Made by a program: the position numbers and the translations under genes. A DNA stretch of 64,000 bases, from NCBI RefSeq assembly GCF_900129905.1, contig NZ_FQXG01000006.1:330580-394579 (forward strand), written 5' to 3'. The notes beneath the pieces were generated by a model. It saw only the letters and a list, made by a program, of their open reading frames with translations. It did not search any database and was not told where the DNA came from. Shown here in pieces: positions 43,889 through 52,757 of the stretch (positions are counted from its first letter, which is position 1; the number at the start of each line of letters is the position of its first letter). This stretch comes from Ferrimonas marina (lineage in GTDB: Bacteria; Pseudomonadota; Gammaproteobacteria; Enterobacterales; Shewanellaceae).

Positions 43889-45226
43889 ATGAGTGAGCGA
43901 TTAGAGCAGCAGCGTGGCGAGCTGGAACAGGCGGTCAGCCGCGCCCTGGAGGAAGCCGCCCGGTTAGGGCTGGACAGCGCCGAGGTGGCGATCCAGAAGC
44001 AGCAGGGCCTCTCAGTGGCCACCCGCAATGGTGAGGTGGAGACGGTGGAGTTCAACAAGGACGGTGCCATGGGGATCTCCGTCTACCGCGACGGTGCCAA
44101 GGGTAACGCCTCCACCTCGGATCTGTCGCCCCAGGCGATCGCCGCCACGGTGCAGGCGGCCGCCACCATCGCCAGCCAGACCACCGCCGATCCCCACAAC
44201 GGCCTGGCGGAGCCGGCACTGATGGCCTCCGAGCTGCCGGAGCTGGATCTCTACCATCCTGAGTCGATCGATCCCCAGCAAGGGGTCGAACTGGCGGCCC
44301 GGGCCGAACGGGCGGCACTGGCGGTAGACAAACGCATCGTTAACTCCGACGGTGGCAGCTTCAATAGCCACGAGAGCCTCAAGGTCTATGGCAACAGCCA
44401 TGGCTTTATCGGCAGCTACGCCTCCTCCCGCCATAGCCTGTCGGCGGTGGTAATCGGCCAGGATGAGCACGGCATGGAGCGCGACTACGACTACGGCGTG
44501 GCCCGTCGCTTTGCTGATCTGCCCAGCCCGGAAGCGATCGGTGAGAAGGCCGGTCGTGATACCGCCGCTCGCCTGGGCGCGCGCAAGATCGACACCTGCA
44601 CCGTGCCGGTACTGTTCAACGCCACCCAGTCGGTGGGATTGATCGGCCACCTGATCGGCGCCATCAGTGGTGCCAGCCTGTACCGCAATGCCAGCTTCCT
44701 CAAGGATCATCTGGGTCAGGCGATCTTCCCGGAGTGGCTGACCCTGGAGGAGCGCCCGCACCTCAAGGGTGGCTTGGCTTCCGCGCCTTTCGACGGCGAG
44801 GGTGTCGCTACCCAGGATCGCACCCTGGTGGAGAACGGGGTGCTGCAAAGCTACCTGCTGACCGCCTACTCCGCCCGCCGCCTGGGCATGGCCAACACCG
44901 GCCACGCCGGCGGCATCTACAACTGGCAGCTGGCGCGCAACGGTGGCGATCTTGCTGCCATGCTGAAGCAACTCGACACCGGTTTGTTCGTCACCGAGCT
45001 GATGGGCCAGGGGGTCAATGGCGTCACCGGCGATTACTCCCGCGGCGCGGCGGGCTTCTGGGTTGAGAAGGGCGAGATCCAGTTCCCGGTGCATGAGATC
45101 ACCATCGCCGGCAACCTCAAGTCGATGTACCGCAACATGGTGGCGATGGGCTCCGACGTGGATCCCCGCCACTCGCTGGCAGCGGGCCCTATCCTGCTGG
45201 AATCGATGAAGGTGGCAGGTAACTGA
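43889..45226 (+). CDS. pmbA: PmbA (TldE), metalloprotease partner subunit
   Basis: The 445-residue catalytically silent partner of TldD; E. coli PmbA has 450 residues. The family fold is clear (LGLDSAEVAIQKQQGLSVATRNGEVETVEF; the later KDHLGQAIFPEWLTLEERP and GVNGVTGDYSRGAAGFWVEKGEIQFPVHEITIAGNL). As expected, it has no HExxxH site. Start MSERLEQQ at 43889 is family-like; the frame is open far upstream over darP but that part is antisense. A terminator follows. Confidence 0.95.
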   Translation: MSERLEQQRGELEQAVSRALEEAARLGLDSAEVAIQKQQGLSVATRNGEVETVEFNKDGAMGISVYRDGAKGNASTSDLSPQAIAATVQAAATIASQTTADPHNGLAEPALMASELPELDLYHPESIDPQQGVELAARAERAALAVDKRIVNSDGGSFNSHESLKVYGNSHGFIGSYASSRHSLSAVVIGQDEHGMERDYDYGVARRFADLPSPEAIGEKAGRDTAARLGARKIDTCTVPVLFNATQSVGLIGHLIGAISGASLYRNASFLKDHLGQAIFPEWLTLEERPHLKGGLASAPFDGEGVATQDRTLVENGVLQSYLLTAYSARRLGMANTGHAGGIYNWQLARNGGDLAAMLKQLDTGLFVTELMGQGVNGVTGDYSRGAAGFWVEKGEIQFPVHEITIAGNLKSMYRNMVAMGSDVDPRHSLAAGPILLESMKVAGN

Positions 45227-45243
45227 GTTACCCCGCTCTCAGC

Positions 45244-45274
45244 AGCCCGGCATCGGCAGATGCCGGGCTTTTTT
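45244..45274 (+). terminator. Rho-independent terminator after pmbA
   Basis: Stem AGCCCGGCAT / ATGCCGGGCT (45244-45253 and 45260-45269), loop CGGCAG, followed by TTTTT. Confidence 0.93.
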
Positions 45275-45379
45275 GTGCCTTGAGCTGAGGCTTAAGCCCG
45301 GTTGTTGGGCAACAATCTGGTGGATATCCACGATGCCAAGTACACTTGCCGCCTCGCTACTGTTCAAAGGCCCTGCTCC

Positions 45380-45850
45380 ATGCTCAACAACGATCTGCTG
45401 CGCCAACTGCGCTATGCCCTCAAGATGAACAACCCCGACGTGATCGAGGTGTTCACCCTGATGAACTACCCCATCAGCAAGGAGGAGCTGGATCCTTTGC
45501 TGAAGAAGGAGGAGGAAGCGGGTTTTATCCCCTGTCGGGATCGGACCCTGGCGGCCTTTCTTGATGGCCTGATCATCAAGCACCGCGGCGTGCAGGAGGG
45601 GCGGGAGCCTCAGCTGCTGCCGGCCAAGTCACGCCTGAGCAACAACGACATCCTGCGCAAGCTGCGCATCGCCCTGACCCTGAAGGACGAGGACATCATT
45701 GCCATCCTGGCACTGTCCAACTTCCGCATCTCCAAATCCGAGCTGTCGGCGCTGTTCCGCAAGCCGGACCATCGCAACTACCAGCCCTGTGGCGATCAGC
45801 TGCTGCGTAACTTTGTCCGCGGCCTGGGTATCCGCAACCGGGCGGACTGA
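45380..45850 (+). CDS. yehS: YehS-like DUF1456 protein
   Basis: A 156-residue cytoplasmic protein of two DUF1456 repeats (LLRQLRYALKMNNPDVIEVF...; ILRKLRIALTLKDEDIIAIL...), each ending in a short conserved helix (FLDGLIIKHRG, FVRGLGIRNR). Length equals that of E. coli YehS. Start at 45380 (MLNNDLLRQLRYAL) matches the family; the longer frame from 45302 adds an unconserved leader. No function is established for the family. The ribosome site is poor. Confidence 0.9.
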   Translation: MLNNDLLRQLRYALKMNNPDVIEVFTLMNYPISKEELDPLLKKEEEAGFIPCRDRTLAAFLDGLIIKHRGVQEGREPQLLPAKSRLSNNDILRKLRIALTLKDEDIIAILALSNFRISKSELSALFRKPDHRNYQPCGDQLLRNFVRGLGIRNRAD

Positions 45851-45911
45851 GTGACCATCGGGTAAAGCTGCGGGGCCATGGCTATGCTTGCTCTAACCGA
45901 GGGAGGCTGCC

Positions 45912-46580
45912 ATGGCATCACTGTCGCCCGTTGGACTGGGCTATCTCACCGCGCTGCTGCCGCTGGCGACCACCCATCTCTGCTATGGCCTGAGTCGCTG
46001 GCAGGGCCATGTTCCCCCCTGTAACCCCTACTGGCGCGATTGTGTCAGCATCAGTGCCACCGGTCGCGAAGGGGTGGCCTACTTCCTGTTCAAGGGGGGG
46101 ATCCTCCCCACCTGCGTGCTGCTGGCCCTGTTCTGGGCCCTGAGCCTGGCCTGGGTACGGCAGCTGGGCGAACCCCGTCGTGCTGCCTGGTTGGGTGTTG
46201 CCCTGCTGGGCTCGCTGGCATTGGCCGCGTATGCCCTAGCACTGGGCCACAACACCGGTTACCTGCCGGTCATTCGCCGGGTCGGGGTGGCCCTGTTTAT
46301 CTTTTGCACCTTTTCCTTGCAGGTGATCATTGCCGATGCGCTCTATCGTCTGCCAAGCTGGCACAAGATGGGTCTACGCCTGTTGTGGTTCAGCGTGCTT
46401 ATCCTGGCGATCGCCCTGTCGACGCTGGCACTGGATCTCTGGCTTGGGCTCGGTTATCAACGATTGGAGAACGCCTTTGAGTGGTGGCTGTTCCTGCTGC
46501 TGAACCTGCATCTGCTGACCATGGCGGACTGCTGGCGGCGGGGCGGGCTGCAACTTGGGGTAAGGATCAAGGAGGAGTGA
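45912..46580 (+). CDS. Hypothetical polytopic membrane protein (Frag1/DRAM-like layout)
   Basis: A 222-residue inner-membrane protein with six hydrophobic segments (about 8-25, 58-80, 90-110, 120-145, 155-178, 190-210). The loop after the first segment (PPCNPYWRDCVSISATGREG) and the late FEWWLFLLLNL recall Frag1/DRAM/Sfk1 proteins, but I cannot confirm membership. GAGGGAGG lies 6 nt before the ATG. It overlaps the DM13-domain gene by one base (TGATG), so the two are translationally coupled and may act together. Confidence 0.7.
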   Translation: MASLSPVGLGYLTALLPLATTHLCYGLSRWQGHVPPCNPYWRDCVSISATGREGVAYFLFKGGILPTCVLLALFWALSLAWVRQLGEPRRAAWLGVALLGSLALAAYALALGHNTGYLPVIRRVGVALFIFCTFSLQVIIADALYRLPSWHKMGLRLLWFSVLILAIALSTLALDLWLGLGYQRLENAFEWWLFLLLNLHLLTMADCWRRGGLQLGVRIKEE

Positions 46581-47059
46581 TGAATCGATTGGTACTGCTG
46601 TTCAGCCACCTGGCCGCGCTGCTGCTGGGGGTGGCTTTGGGGATCTACTTCCTGCCGATCTGGACCGCCGAGGCGCCTCCGCCGGCCACACAACTCAGTG
46701 AGCTGGCCCAGCAGGCCCAATATCAAGGTGAATTCAGCCGCGAGCGCCAGGACAGTGATGCCCTGCATTGGGGCGAAGGGGTATTGTCGATCCGCGATGG
46801 GGTGGTGGGATTCCAGGGCCAGTTGGCACCGGGACCGGCCTATCGTCTGTACCTGTCGCCCAACTTCATCGAGACCGAATCTGCCTTTCTGGCCCAGCGC
46901 GAACAGATGGTGGCCGTTGGAGAGATCCGCTCCTTCGAGGGCTTTATGCTGACCCTGCCCGATGGGGTGGACCCTGCCGCTTACACCACGGCAGTGATCT
47001 GGTGCGAGGCCTTCGACCAGTTCATCAGCTCCGCTTCATACCAGTCCGGTCCGGGTTAG
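46580..47059 (+). CDS. DM13-domain membrane-anchored protein
   Basis: A 159-residue bitopic protein: membrane anchor (LVLLFSHLAALLLGVALGIYF), a short linker and a DM13-type domain (about 45-155: GVLSIRDGVVGFQGQLAPGPAYRLYL...AVIWCEAFDQFISSASY). The single conserved Cys in VIWC with the following FxxF is the mark of DM13 domains, proposed to handle electrons or haem-like groups. ATG 46580 has AAGGAGGAG directly upstream and shares a base with the preceding stop. It is followed by a truncated haemoglobin gene 49 nt downstream. Confidence 0.8.
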   Translation: MNRLVLLFSHLAALLLGVALGIYFLPIWTAEAPPPATQLSELAQQAQYQGEFSRERQDSDALHWGEGVLSIRDGVVGFQGQLAPGPAYRLYLSPNFIETESAFLAQREQMVAVGEIRSFEGFMLTLPDGVDPAAYTTAVIWCEAFDQFISSASYQSGPG

Positions 47060-47108
47060 TCGATTTGGTCTATGCTCCGGGGTTGCGCAAGCCAACGGAG
47101 AGACAACC

Positions 47109-47465
47109 ATGACATCCCTATATGAGCGCCTGGGAGGCAGCGACGGGATCACCCGTATCGCCTCGGACTTGGTGGATATCCATCTGAATAACCCCAGAAT
47201 CTCATCCCGCTACGTGGATTCTGACGTGGCTGCCCTGAAACACGGTGCCGCCACCTTCTTCATTGCCGGCACCGGTGGACCGGCGGTGTACGGCGGTAAG
47301 GACATGCGCACCACCCACCGTGGCATGAACATCGACGCGGAGGAGTTTATGGCGGTGCTGGACGATGCCCTGCAGGCCTTGCAGAAGAACGAGGTCGGCC
47401 AGCGCGAGCAGGAGGAGGTGCTGTTCGTGCTCTACAGCATGCGTGGCGAGATCATGCGGTTGTAG
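47109..47465 (+). CDS. Truncated haemoglobin, group I
   Basis: A 118-residue trHbN-type globin. It opens with SLYERLGGSDGITRIASDLV (helix A/B), has the FIAGTGGPAVYGGKDM turn before helix E-F, and the proximal His in THRGMNIDAEEF (about residue 75). Family members bind O2 or NO and often detoxify NO. GGAGAGACAACC precedes the ATG. It lies downstream of the DM13 gene and may share its transcript. It ends just before a CTAG-rich heptamer repeat array. Confidence 0.93.
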   Translation: MTSLYERLGGSDGITRIASDLVDIHLNNPRISSRYVDSDVAALKHGAATFFIAGTGGPAVYGGKDMRTTHRGMNIDAEEFMAVLDDALQALQKNEVGQREQEEVLFVLYSMRGEIMRL

Positions 47466-47470
47466 GCTTG

Positions 47471-47519
47471 CTAGGAGCTAGGAGCTAGGAGCTAGGAGCT
47501 AGGAGCTAGGAGCTAGGTG
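47471..47519. repeat. Tandem heptamer array (CTAGGAG) x7
   Basis: Seven head-to-tail units of CTAGGAG, the last being CTAGGTG, fill the gap between the convergent haemoglobin and npr genes. Because the unit is 7 nt, TAG falls in all three frames; the reverse complement also carries CTAG. CTAG is generally a rare tetramer in gammaproteobacterial genomes, which makes seven in 49 nt remarkable. Confidence 0.97.
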
Positions 47520-47533
47520 CTGGGGGCGTCGGG

Positions 47534-47812
47534 CTATTCGGCTTCGTCGAAGCGGGCGGCAAACAGGTTGCACACCGCCTCCATGGCGTCGTCGGCATCG
47601 GGGCCCTGGCACCGCACCGTCACGGTTTTGCCCTGGCTGCCCTGCAGCAGCAGGATCCCCAGCACGCTGTCGGCTTCGGCCTGTTGCTCACCCTGGCTCA
47701 GGCAGATCTGGGCATCAAAGCCGGCGGCCAATTGCACCAATCGGGTTGCAGCCCGGGCGTGCAGCCCGAGCTTGTTGATCACCTCAACGTCCCGCTCGAT
47801 CCACTCACTCAT
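47534..47812 (-). CDS. npr: Nitrogen-PTS phosphocarrier NPr
   Basis: The 92-residue HPr-like carrier of the nitrogen-related phosphotransferase system. The phosphorylated His is H18 in NKLGLHARAATRLV, and the second phosphate-handling helix follows ADSVLGILLLQGSQGKTV. It passes phosphate from PtsP to PtsN. Its ATG overlaps the rapZ stop (ATGA). It is the last gene of the lpt-rpoN run. Confidence 0.95.
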   Translation of the reverse strand: MSEWIERDVEVINKLGLHARAATRLVQLAAGFDAQICLSQGEQQAEADSVLGILLLQGSQGKTVTVRCQGPDADDAMEAVCNLFAARFDEAE

Positions 47813-48654
47813 TCGCTCAGTTCGCGGTGTCTAACCTGAACACTGTCCCGGTGGGCACGGAAGCGTTGCGCCAGGGCATCGGCAACGTAAACGCTGCGGT
47901 GCTTGCCACCGGTGCAGCCGATGGCCACCGTCAGGTAGGCGCGGTTGTTGCGCTCCAGCATCGGTAGCCAGTTGAGCAGGAAGCGCTCGGTGTGGTCGAT
48001 AAAGCGTGCCACGCTGCCGTGCTGCTGGAAGAACTGGGCCACCGGCTTATCCAACCCGGTCAGGGGGCGAAGCTCCGCTTCCCAGTGAGGGTTGGGCAGG
48101 AAGCGCACGTCAAACAGGTAATCGGCCTGTTTAGGCATGCCGTGCTTGAAGCCGAAGGACTCAAACACCAGCATCATCTCGCTCTCAACCTGGCCAAGCA
48201 GGCGGGTTCGTAACTCGTCCGCCAGTTGGTAGACCGAGAGATTATCGGTGAGGATGTGGTGGTCGCACTCCTGCGCCAGCGGAGCCAGCAATCGGCGCTC
48301 CTGGGCGATGGCATCCGCCAGGGACAGTCCATCGCGGGACAGGGGGTGCATCCTTCGGGTCTCGCTGTAGCGCTTGAGCAGGTGCTCATCGCCAGCGTCC
48401 AGGAAGAACACCTGCAGATCGATGTCGGGATCCAGCCGCTTCTTCAGCCGGGGGATGTCGAGCTGCTCCAACGGCAGGTTACGGATATCCAGGCTGACGG
48501 CGATGTCGCTGCGCTGGCTGACTTTGCTGCGCAGCAGTTGCGGCAGCAGTTCCAGCGGCAGGTTATCGACGCAGTAATAGCCCAGGTCTTCCATGACCCG
48601 CAGGGCGACGGTCTTACCCGCCCCGGAGCGACCAGATAGGATGATCAGCTTCAC
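47809..48654 (-). CDS. rapZ: RNase adapter protein RapZ
   Basis: A 281-residue RapZ (YvcJ) family protein; in E. coli it binds the sRNA GlmZ and hands it to RNase E, controlling GlmS. Walker A is SGRSGAGKT at about 7-15; the C-terminal part has GCTGGKHRSVYVAD and DSVQVRHREL. The GTG start (48654) overlaps the ptsN stop by four bases (GTGA); the frame extends upstream to 48711 without homology. E. coli RapZ has 284 residues. Confidence 0.95.
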   Translation of the reverse strand: MKLIILSGRSGAGKTVALRVMEDLGYYCVDNLPLELLPQLLRSKVSQRSDIAVSLDIRNLPLEQLDIPRLKKRLDPDIDLQVFFLDAGDEHLLKRYSETRRMHPLSRDGLSLADAIAQERRLLAPLAQECDHHILTDNLSVYQLADELRTRLLGQVESEMMLVFESFGFKHGMPKQADYLFDVRFLPNPHWEAELRPLTGLDKPVAQFFQQHGSVARFIDHTERFLLNWLPMLERNNRAYLTVAIGCTGGKHRSVYVADALAQRFRAHRDSVQVRHRELSE

Positions 48655-49097
48655 TCGGTTACCAATTCGTAGAGGAGGTGGTTGTCGTCCGCCTTGCGCA
48701 GGGCTCGGCAAAGATCCTTCTGACTCAGTTTACGAGCAACCTCGGCCAAGGTCGAGAGATGCTCCTGGCACTCGTTTTCCGGCACAAACAAGCCAAACAG
48801 CAGGTCAACCGGTTGATGATCAATGGCATCAAAAGGGATGGGTTCATCGCACTTGAGCATCACCGCCACCGGCTTGGTGATGCGGCTGAGCCGGCCATGG
48901 GGCAGGGCGATGCCCTTGCCGATGCCGGTACTGCCCATCTTCTCCCGCGCCATCAGGCTTTCAAACAGCTCGTGACGGGGAAGGTCAGGGCACTGTTCCG
49001 ATGCCAGCTCGCTGATCATCTCCAGTGCCCGCTTTTTGCTCAGGCCGGGCGCAACACAGCGGGTGCGCTCCGGCGTTAACAGTTGCTCTATCTCCAT
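48651..49097 (-). CDS. ptsN: Nitrogen-PTS EIIA component PtsN
   Basis: A 148-residue EIIA(Ntr) protein. The active His is H67 in GSTGIGKGIALPHGRLSR. It regulates potassium uptake and other targets according to its phosphorylation by NPr. It overlaps rapZ by GTGA and abuts hpf (one-base overlap). Slightly shorter than E. coli PtsN (163), at the C-terminus. Confidence 0.96.
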   Translation of the reverse strand: MEIEQLLTPERTRCVAPGLSKKRALEMISELASEQCPDLPRHELFESLMAREKMGSTGIGKGIALPHGRLSRITKPVAVMLKCDEPIPFDAIDHQPVDLLFGLFVPENECQEHLSTLAEVARKLSQKDLCRALRKADDNHLLYELVTE

Positions 49098-49384
49098 CAG
49101 TGCCTGGATATTTTCTCTTTATGCTTAATCACTTGCCGGTCGAGCTTATCAACCAGCCCATCGATGGCGGCGTACATGTTCTCGTGCTCGTGGGTGGCGA
49201 ACACCTCCCCCCCATTCAGGTGCAGCTTGGCTTCGGCGATCTGCTGCAGCTTCTGCACGTTCAGGATCACGTGAACGTTGTTGATGTGGTCGAAGTGGCG
49301 TTCCAATCGCTCAAACTTTTCATGCACATAGTCTCGCAAGGCTTCGGTAATATCGATGTGGTGCCCGGTAAGATTGATCTGCAT
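49097..49384 (-). CDS. hpf: Ribosome hibernation promoting factor, short form
   Basis: A 95-residue short HPF that binds the 30S subunit in stationary phase and supports 100S dimer formation. Typical sequence MQINLTGHHIDITEALRDYV, FDHINNVHVILNV, AIDGLVDKLDRQVIKHKEK. Located between rpoN and ptsN as in E. coli. AGGTCATC-type ribosome site upstream. Confidence 0.96.
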   Translation of the reverse strand: MQINLTGHHIDITEALRDYVHEKFERLERHFDHINNVHVILNVQKLQQIAEAKLHLNGGEVFATHEHENMYAAIDGLVDKLDRQVIKHKEKISRH

Positions 49385-49408
49385 AAGATGACCTCCGTTG
49401 CGCGCCGA

Positions 49409-50872
49409 TTACAGCATTTTGCGCTGGTTCGAGGGGGGAATGGAGAGCGCCTCCCGGTACTTGGCGATGGTCCGCCGCGCCACCTGGATGCCCTGCTCCG
49501 CGAGAAGCTGTGCCATTTTGCTGTCGCTGAGAGGCTTCTTCGGGCTCTCAGCCGCCACCAGTTTCTTAATCAGCGCACGAATGGCGGTGGAGGAACACTC
49601 ACCACCGGTATCTGTGCTGACGTGACTGGAGAAGAAATACTTTAGCTCGAAAATGCCTCGAGGGGTATGGATGTATTTTTGCGTGGTCACCCGACTGATG
49701 GTGGACTCGTGCATCTCCACCGCCTCCGCCACGTCGTTGAGCACCATCGGCTTCATGGCTTCGTCGCCATACTCGAGAAAGCCCTGCTGAAACTGGACGA
49801 TGCAGTTGGATACCTTCATCAGGGTTTCGTTGCGGCTCTCCAGGCTCTTGATGAACCATTTGGCCTCCTGCAGGTGGCCGCGAATGAACTGGCTGTCACC
49901 GCTGTTGCGGTTGCCGCGGGAGAGGGCCGCGTATTGTTCGTTGATGCGGATCTTGGGGACGGCGTCCGGGTTGAGTTCGACCACCCAGCGGCCCTGCTTC
50001 TTGCTGACCGAGACATCTGGGATGACGTACTGACTGCTGCTGGCGGCGATGCTGCTACCGGGCCGGGGATTGAGTGATTGGATCAGTTCCATGGCGGTCC
50101 TTAACTCATCTTCACTGAGTTTAGTGCGCCGCAGCAGGGTGCGAAAGTCGCGATTTGCCAACAGATCCATATGATCCTGCAACAGGTTGCAGGCCTCCTG
50201 GCGGAACGGGGTCTGCGCCGGCAGCTGGGCCAGCTGCAGTTGCAGGCACTCGGCCAGGTCGCGGGCGCCACAGCCGATGGGATCGAACTGCTGTACCCGC
50301 TTAAGTACCGCGATCACCTCATCCAGCTCCAGCTCCGCCACCCCCTGAGCCTCCAGCACCTCCTCGGCGCTGATGGTGAGATAGCCGTGCTCGTCGATGG
50401 CGTCGATGATGGCGGTGGCGATGGCCCGATCGGTGTCGGTCATCGGCGTCAGCTCCATCTGCCACATCAGGTGGGTGTGCAGGTCATCGTGGGTTTCACC
50501 CTGGTAGAGCAGGTCGTCATCGTCACGCATCGGTCCGGCCGGGGTGGCCGGAGCCGCGCTGTAGACGTCGTCCCAGGTACTGTCCAACGGCAGGTCGTCG
50601 GACATATCGGTCTGGCTCAGGGCCTCCGGGGTCTCCATGGCGGCCTGTTCCACCACCTCGTCGCCGGCGTTGCCATCCGCCTCGGCACCGTTGCTCTCGC
50701 CCTCGGCCTGACCCAACTCTTCGGCACTTTCCAGCAGCGGGTTGGACTCCAGCGCTTCCTGAACCTCCTGTTGCAGGTCCAGCGTCGACAGCTGCAGCAG
50801 GCGAATGGCCTGTTGCAACTGCGGCGTCATCGTCAGCTGTTGACCCAACTTGAGCTGGAGTGATGTCTTCAT
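49409..50872 (-). CDS. rpoN: RNA polymerase sigma-54 factor
   Basis: The 487-residue sigma-54 that directs polymerase to -24/-12 promoters activated by enhancer-binding proteins. The Gln/Leu-rich region I ([20 protein letters not shown]) is present, then an acidic region II (about 60-120), a core-binding domain and a helix-turn-helix. The RpoN box is read as [15 protein letters not shown] (about 465-479). E. coli RpoN has 477 residues. It lies 61 nt after lptB and 24 nt before hpf. Confidence 0.97.
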   Translation of the reverse strand: MKTSLQLKLGQQLTMTPQLQQAIRLLQLSTLDLQQEVQEALESNPLLESAEELGQAEGESNGAEADGNAGDEVVEQAAMETPEALSQTDMSDDLPLDSTWDDVYSAAPATPAGPMRDDDDLLYQGETHDDLHTHLMWQMELTPMTDTDRAIATAIIDAIDEHGYLTISAEEVLEAQGVAELELDEVIAVLKRVQQFDPIGCGARDLAECLQLQLAQLPAQTPFRQEACNLLQDHMDLLANRDFRTLLRRTKLSEDELRTAMELIQSLNPRPGSSIAASSSQYVIPDVSVSKKQGRWVVELNPDAVPKIRINEQYAALSRGNRNSGDSQFIRGHLQEAKWFIKSLESRNETLMKVSNCIVQFQQGFLEYGDEAMKPMVLNDVAEAVEMHESTISRVTTQKYIHTPRGIFELKYFFSSHVSTDTGGECSSTAIRALIKKLVAAESPKKPLSDSKMAQLLAEQGIQVARRTIAKYREALSIPPSNQRKML

Positions 50873-50933
50873 GGTTGGCCCAATCCTTTTATCGTTCTGA
50901 CTCGAGCACTGTCACAGTGGGCGGAGTGTGGCG

Positions 50934-51665
50934 CTAGAGCTTGAATTGATCACCCAGGTATACCGAGCGAACCAACTTATTATTGAGCACATCGTCTGGC
51001 GCCCCTTGGGCGATCATCTCGCCGTGGCTGACGATGTAGGCGTATTCGCAAACGTCCAGAGTTTCCCTCACATTGTGGTCGGTGATCAAGACGCCCAGCC
51101 CCCGCTGTTTCAGGTGCTGAATGATCTTCTTGATGTCGATAACCGAAATCGGGTCAACGCCGGCAAAGGGCTCATCCAGCAAAATAAATTGCGGGTCCGC
51201 CGCCAGTGCCCGGGCGATCTCCACCCGGCGGCGCTCCCCCCCGGACAGGCTCATGCCGAGGCTATCGCGGATGTGGGTGATGTTGAACTCCTGCAGCAGT
51301 TGCTCCAGCTTCTCCTGGCGCTCACCCTTGCTCAGGTCCTTACGGGTTTGCAGAACCGCCATCAGGTTGTCGTGCACCGACAGCTTGCGGAAGATGGAGG
51401 ACTCCTGGGGCAGGTAGCCGATCCCCTTACGCGCCCGTGAGTGCATCGGCAGCAGGGTGATGTCCTCCTGATCGATGCTGATCCGGCCCTTATCGTTCTG
51501 CACCAGCCCCACCACCATGTAGAAGGTGGTGGTCTTACCGGCCCCGTTGGGGCCCAGCAACCCGACGATCTGGCCGGTCTTCACCTCCAGGCCGACGCTT
51601 TTCACCACCTGGCGGCCGTTGTAGCTCTTGGCCAGCTGCTCCGCTTTCAGCAGGGATCCACTCAT
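50934..51665 (-). CDS. lptB: LPS export ABC ATPase LptB
   Basis: The 243-residue ATPase that powers LPS extraction from the inner membrane with LptFG. Walker A GPNGAGKT (about 38-45), signature LSGGERRR, Walker [13 protein letters not shown] and the H-loop [12 protein letters not shown] are all present. Overlaps lptA by ATGA. Confidence 0.98.
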   Translation of the reverse strand: MSGSLLKAEQLAKSYNGRQVVKSVGLEVKTGQIVGLLGPNGAGKTTTFYMVVGLVQNDKGRISIDQEDITLLPMHSRARKGIGYLPQESSIFRKLSVHDNLMAVLQTRKDLSKGERQEKLEQLLQEFNITHIRDSLGMSLSGGERRRVEIARALAADPQFILLDEPFAGVDPISVIDIKKIIQHLKQRGLGVLITDHNVRETLDVCEYAYIVSHGEMIAQGAPDDVLNNKLVRSVYLGDQFKL

Positions 51666-52228
51666 GGTTGAGGCTGCTCCTCTTGCTCGGAGCCGGATTC
51701 CGGCTGCTCATCACCTTCTTTGCCGGCATTGTCCGGCAGATCGGCGGGCATGAAGATGGTGGTGATCTGCTGTTGTTCGCTGCCCTCAGCGGAGAGACGC
51801 TGCAGCGCCGCGTTGTAAACGATGCGCTCAGCGCGGACCACACTGTCTTCCTGGCTTAGCTCGGCGTCGCCGGTCATCACCAGCTCCTGGGTGTTGATGT
51901 CGTAGCGGATCTCATTGGCCTGGGCCTTGGCCATCAGACCATTCTCCATCATCTGCTGGTAGGTGGCCGGGGACCCGGTGGCCACCATCACCTGCTGACG
52001 TTTGTCCTCGGTCGAGACCAACACCAGCTTGTCCGCTTCGATCCGCAGGCTGCCCTGGACGATCAGCACGTTATCGATGTACTCCAGGGTCCGGCTGTTG
52101 TAATCCCCCTGGGTGTGATCGGCGGTGACCTTAACCGGCTGCAGGAAGTCTGCCTCGGTGGCCTGGGCCAGCGGCATCAATAGCAGACTGGCGGCGATGA
52201 GAAGCTTATTGCACTTCATAGGTTGCAT
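51662..52228 (-). CDS. lptA: LPS transport periplasmic bridge protein LptA
   Basis: A 188-residue periplasmic protein of the Lpt bridge. Signal peptide [20 protein letters not shown], then OstA-fold ([19 protein letters not shown]...EADKLVLVS...[20 protein letters not shown]). It has a low-complexity Glu/Gln tail. The ATG at 52228 has AAGG at 4 nt; an ATG at 52219 is the alternative. It overlaps lptC by 23 nt. Confidence 0.95.
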   Translation of the reverse strand: MQPMKCNKLLIAASLLLMPLAQATEADFLQPVKVTADHTQGDYNSRTLEYIDNVLIVQGSLRIEADKLVLVSTEDKRQQVMVATGSPATYQQMMENGLMAKAQANEIRYDINTQELVMTGDAELSQEDSVVRAERIVYNAALQRLSAEGSEQQQITTIFMPADLPDNAGKEGDEQPESGSEQEEQPQP

Positions 52229-52757
52229 TGACCTTGCGTTGTAATTTCATTTGGTTGCTATTGAGATCTGCCCATAGACCCTCGGCGCTGAGGGTGAAGG
52301 TGTTGCCCTCGGCCTCGATGATGGCATCGGAGGTCATCACCATGGTTTGCAGATCGACCGACAGGGCGGTGGTGCTGAGTCGGCTCAACGGCTCATCCGG
52401 CTCGATGGCGGTGACCAGCACCTGCTCGGTGAGCTCCAGGTAGCGGTTTTCGGTCAGCACCCCGGCGCTGGCCTCAACCTTCCAGGCGCCGTCGCCATTC
52501 TCCGGATGGATCAGGGTGACCGGACGCTCAAACTCGGTCAGCTGCTGCTCCTCGAAGTGCTGCATGCTGTCGGCGGCGATCTCACCGGTCAGCCGGCCCC
52601 GTTCGTCGAAGGAGCGGATCTTCAGTGCCCGGGCGACGAAGTCCGGATCTGAGGCACTGTCGTAGGCCGGGGCGTTGTCTTCCAGCTGCACCGAGCGCCA
52701 GTAAAGGCCCCCGGCCATGGCCAGCATCAACAGTCCGGCCAGCAACTCACGCTTCAT
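52206..52757 (-). CDS. lptC: LPS export protein LptC
   Basis: A 183-residue bitopic protein of the Lpt bridge: membrane anchor (LLAGLLMLAMAGGLYW) and an OstA-like periplasmic domain (DPDFVARALKIRSFDERGRLTGEI...QHFEEQQLTEFERPVTLI). It accepts LPS from LptB2FG and passes it to LptA. Overlaps kdsC by ATGA. Confidence 0.95.
   Translation of the reverse strand: MKRELLAGLLMLAMAGGLYWRSVQLEDNAPAYDSASDPDFVARALKIRSFDERGRLTGEIAADSMQHFEEQQLTEFERPVTLIHPENGDGAWKVEASAGVLTENRYLELTEQVLVTAIEPDEPLSRLSTTALSVDLQTMVMTSDAIIEAEGNTFTLSAEGLWADLNSNQMKLQRKVNATYEVQ

Noticed and set aside
47471-47519. Rho-independent terminator for the convergent genes
   Set aside because: The heptamer array has no stem with a T tract; direct repeats do not form a stable hairpin.
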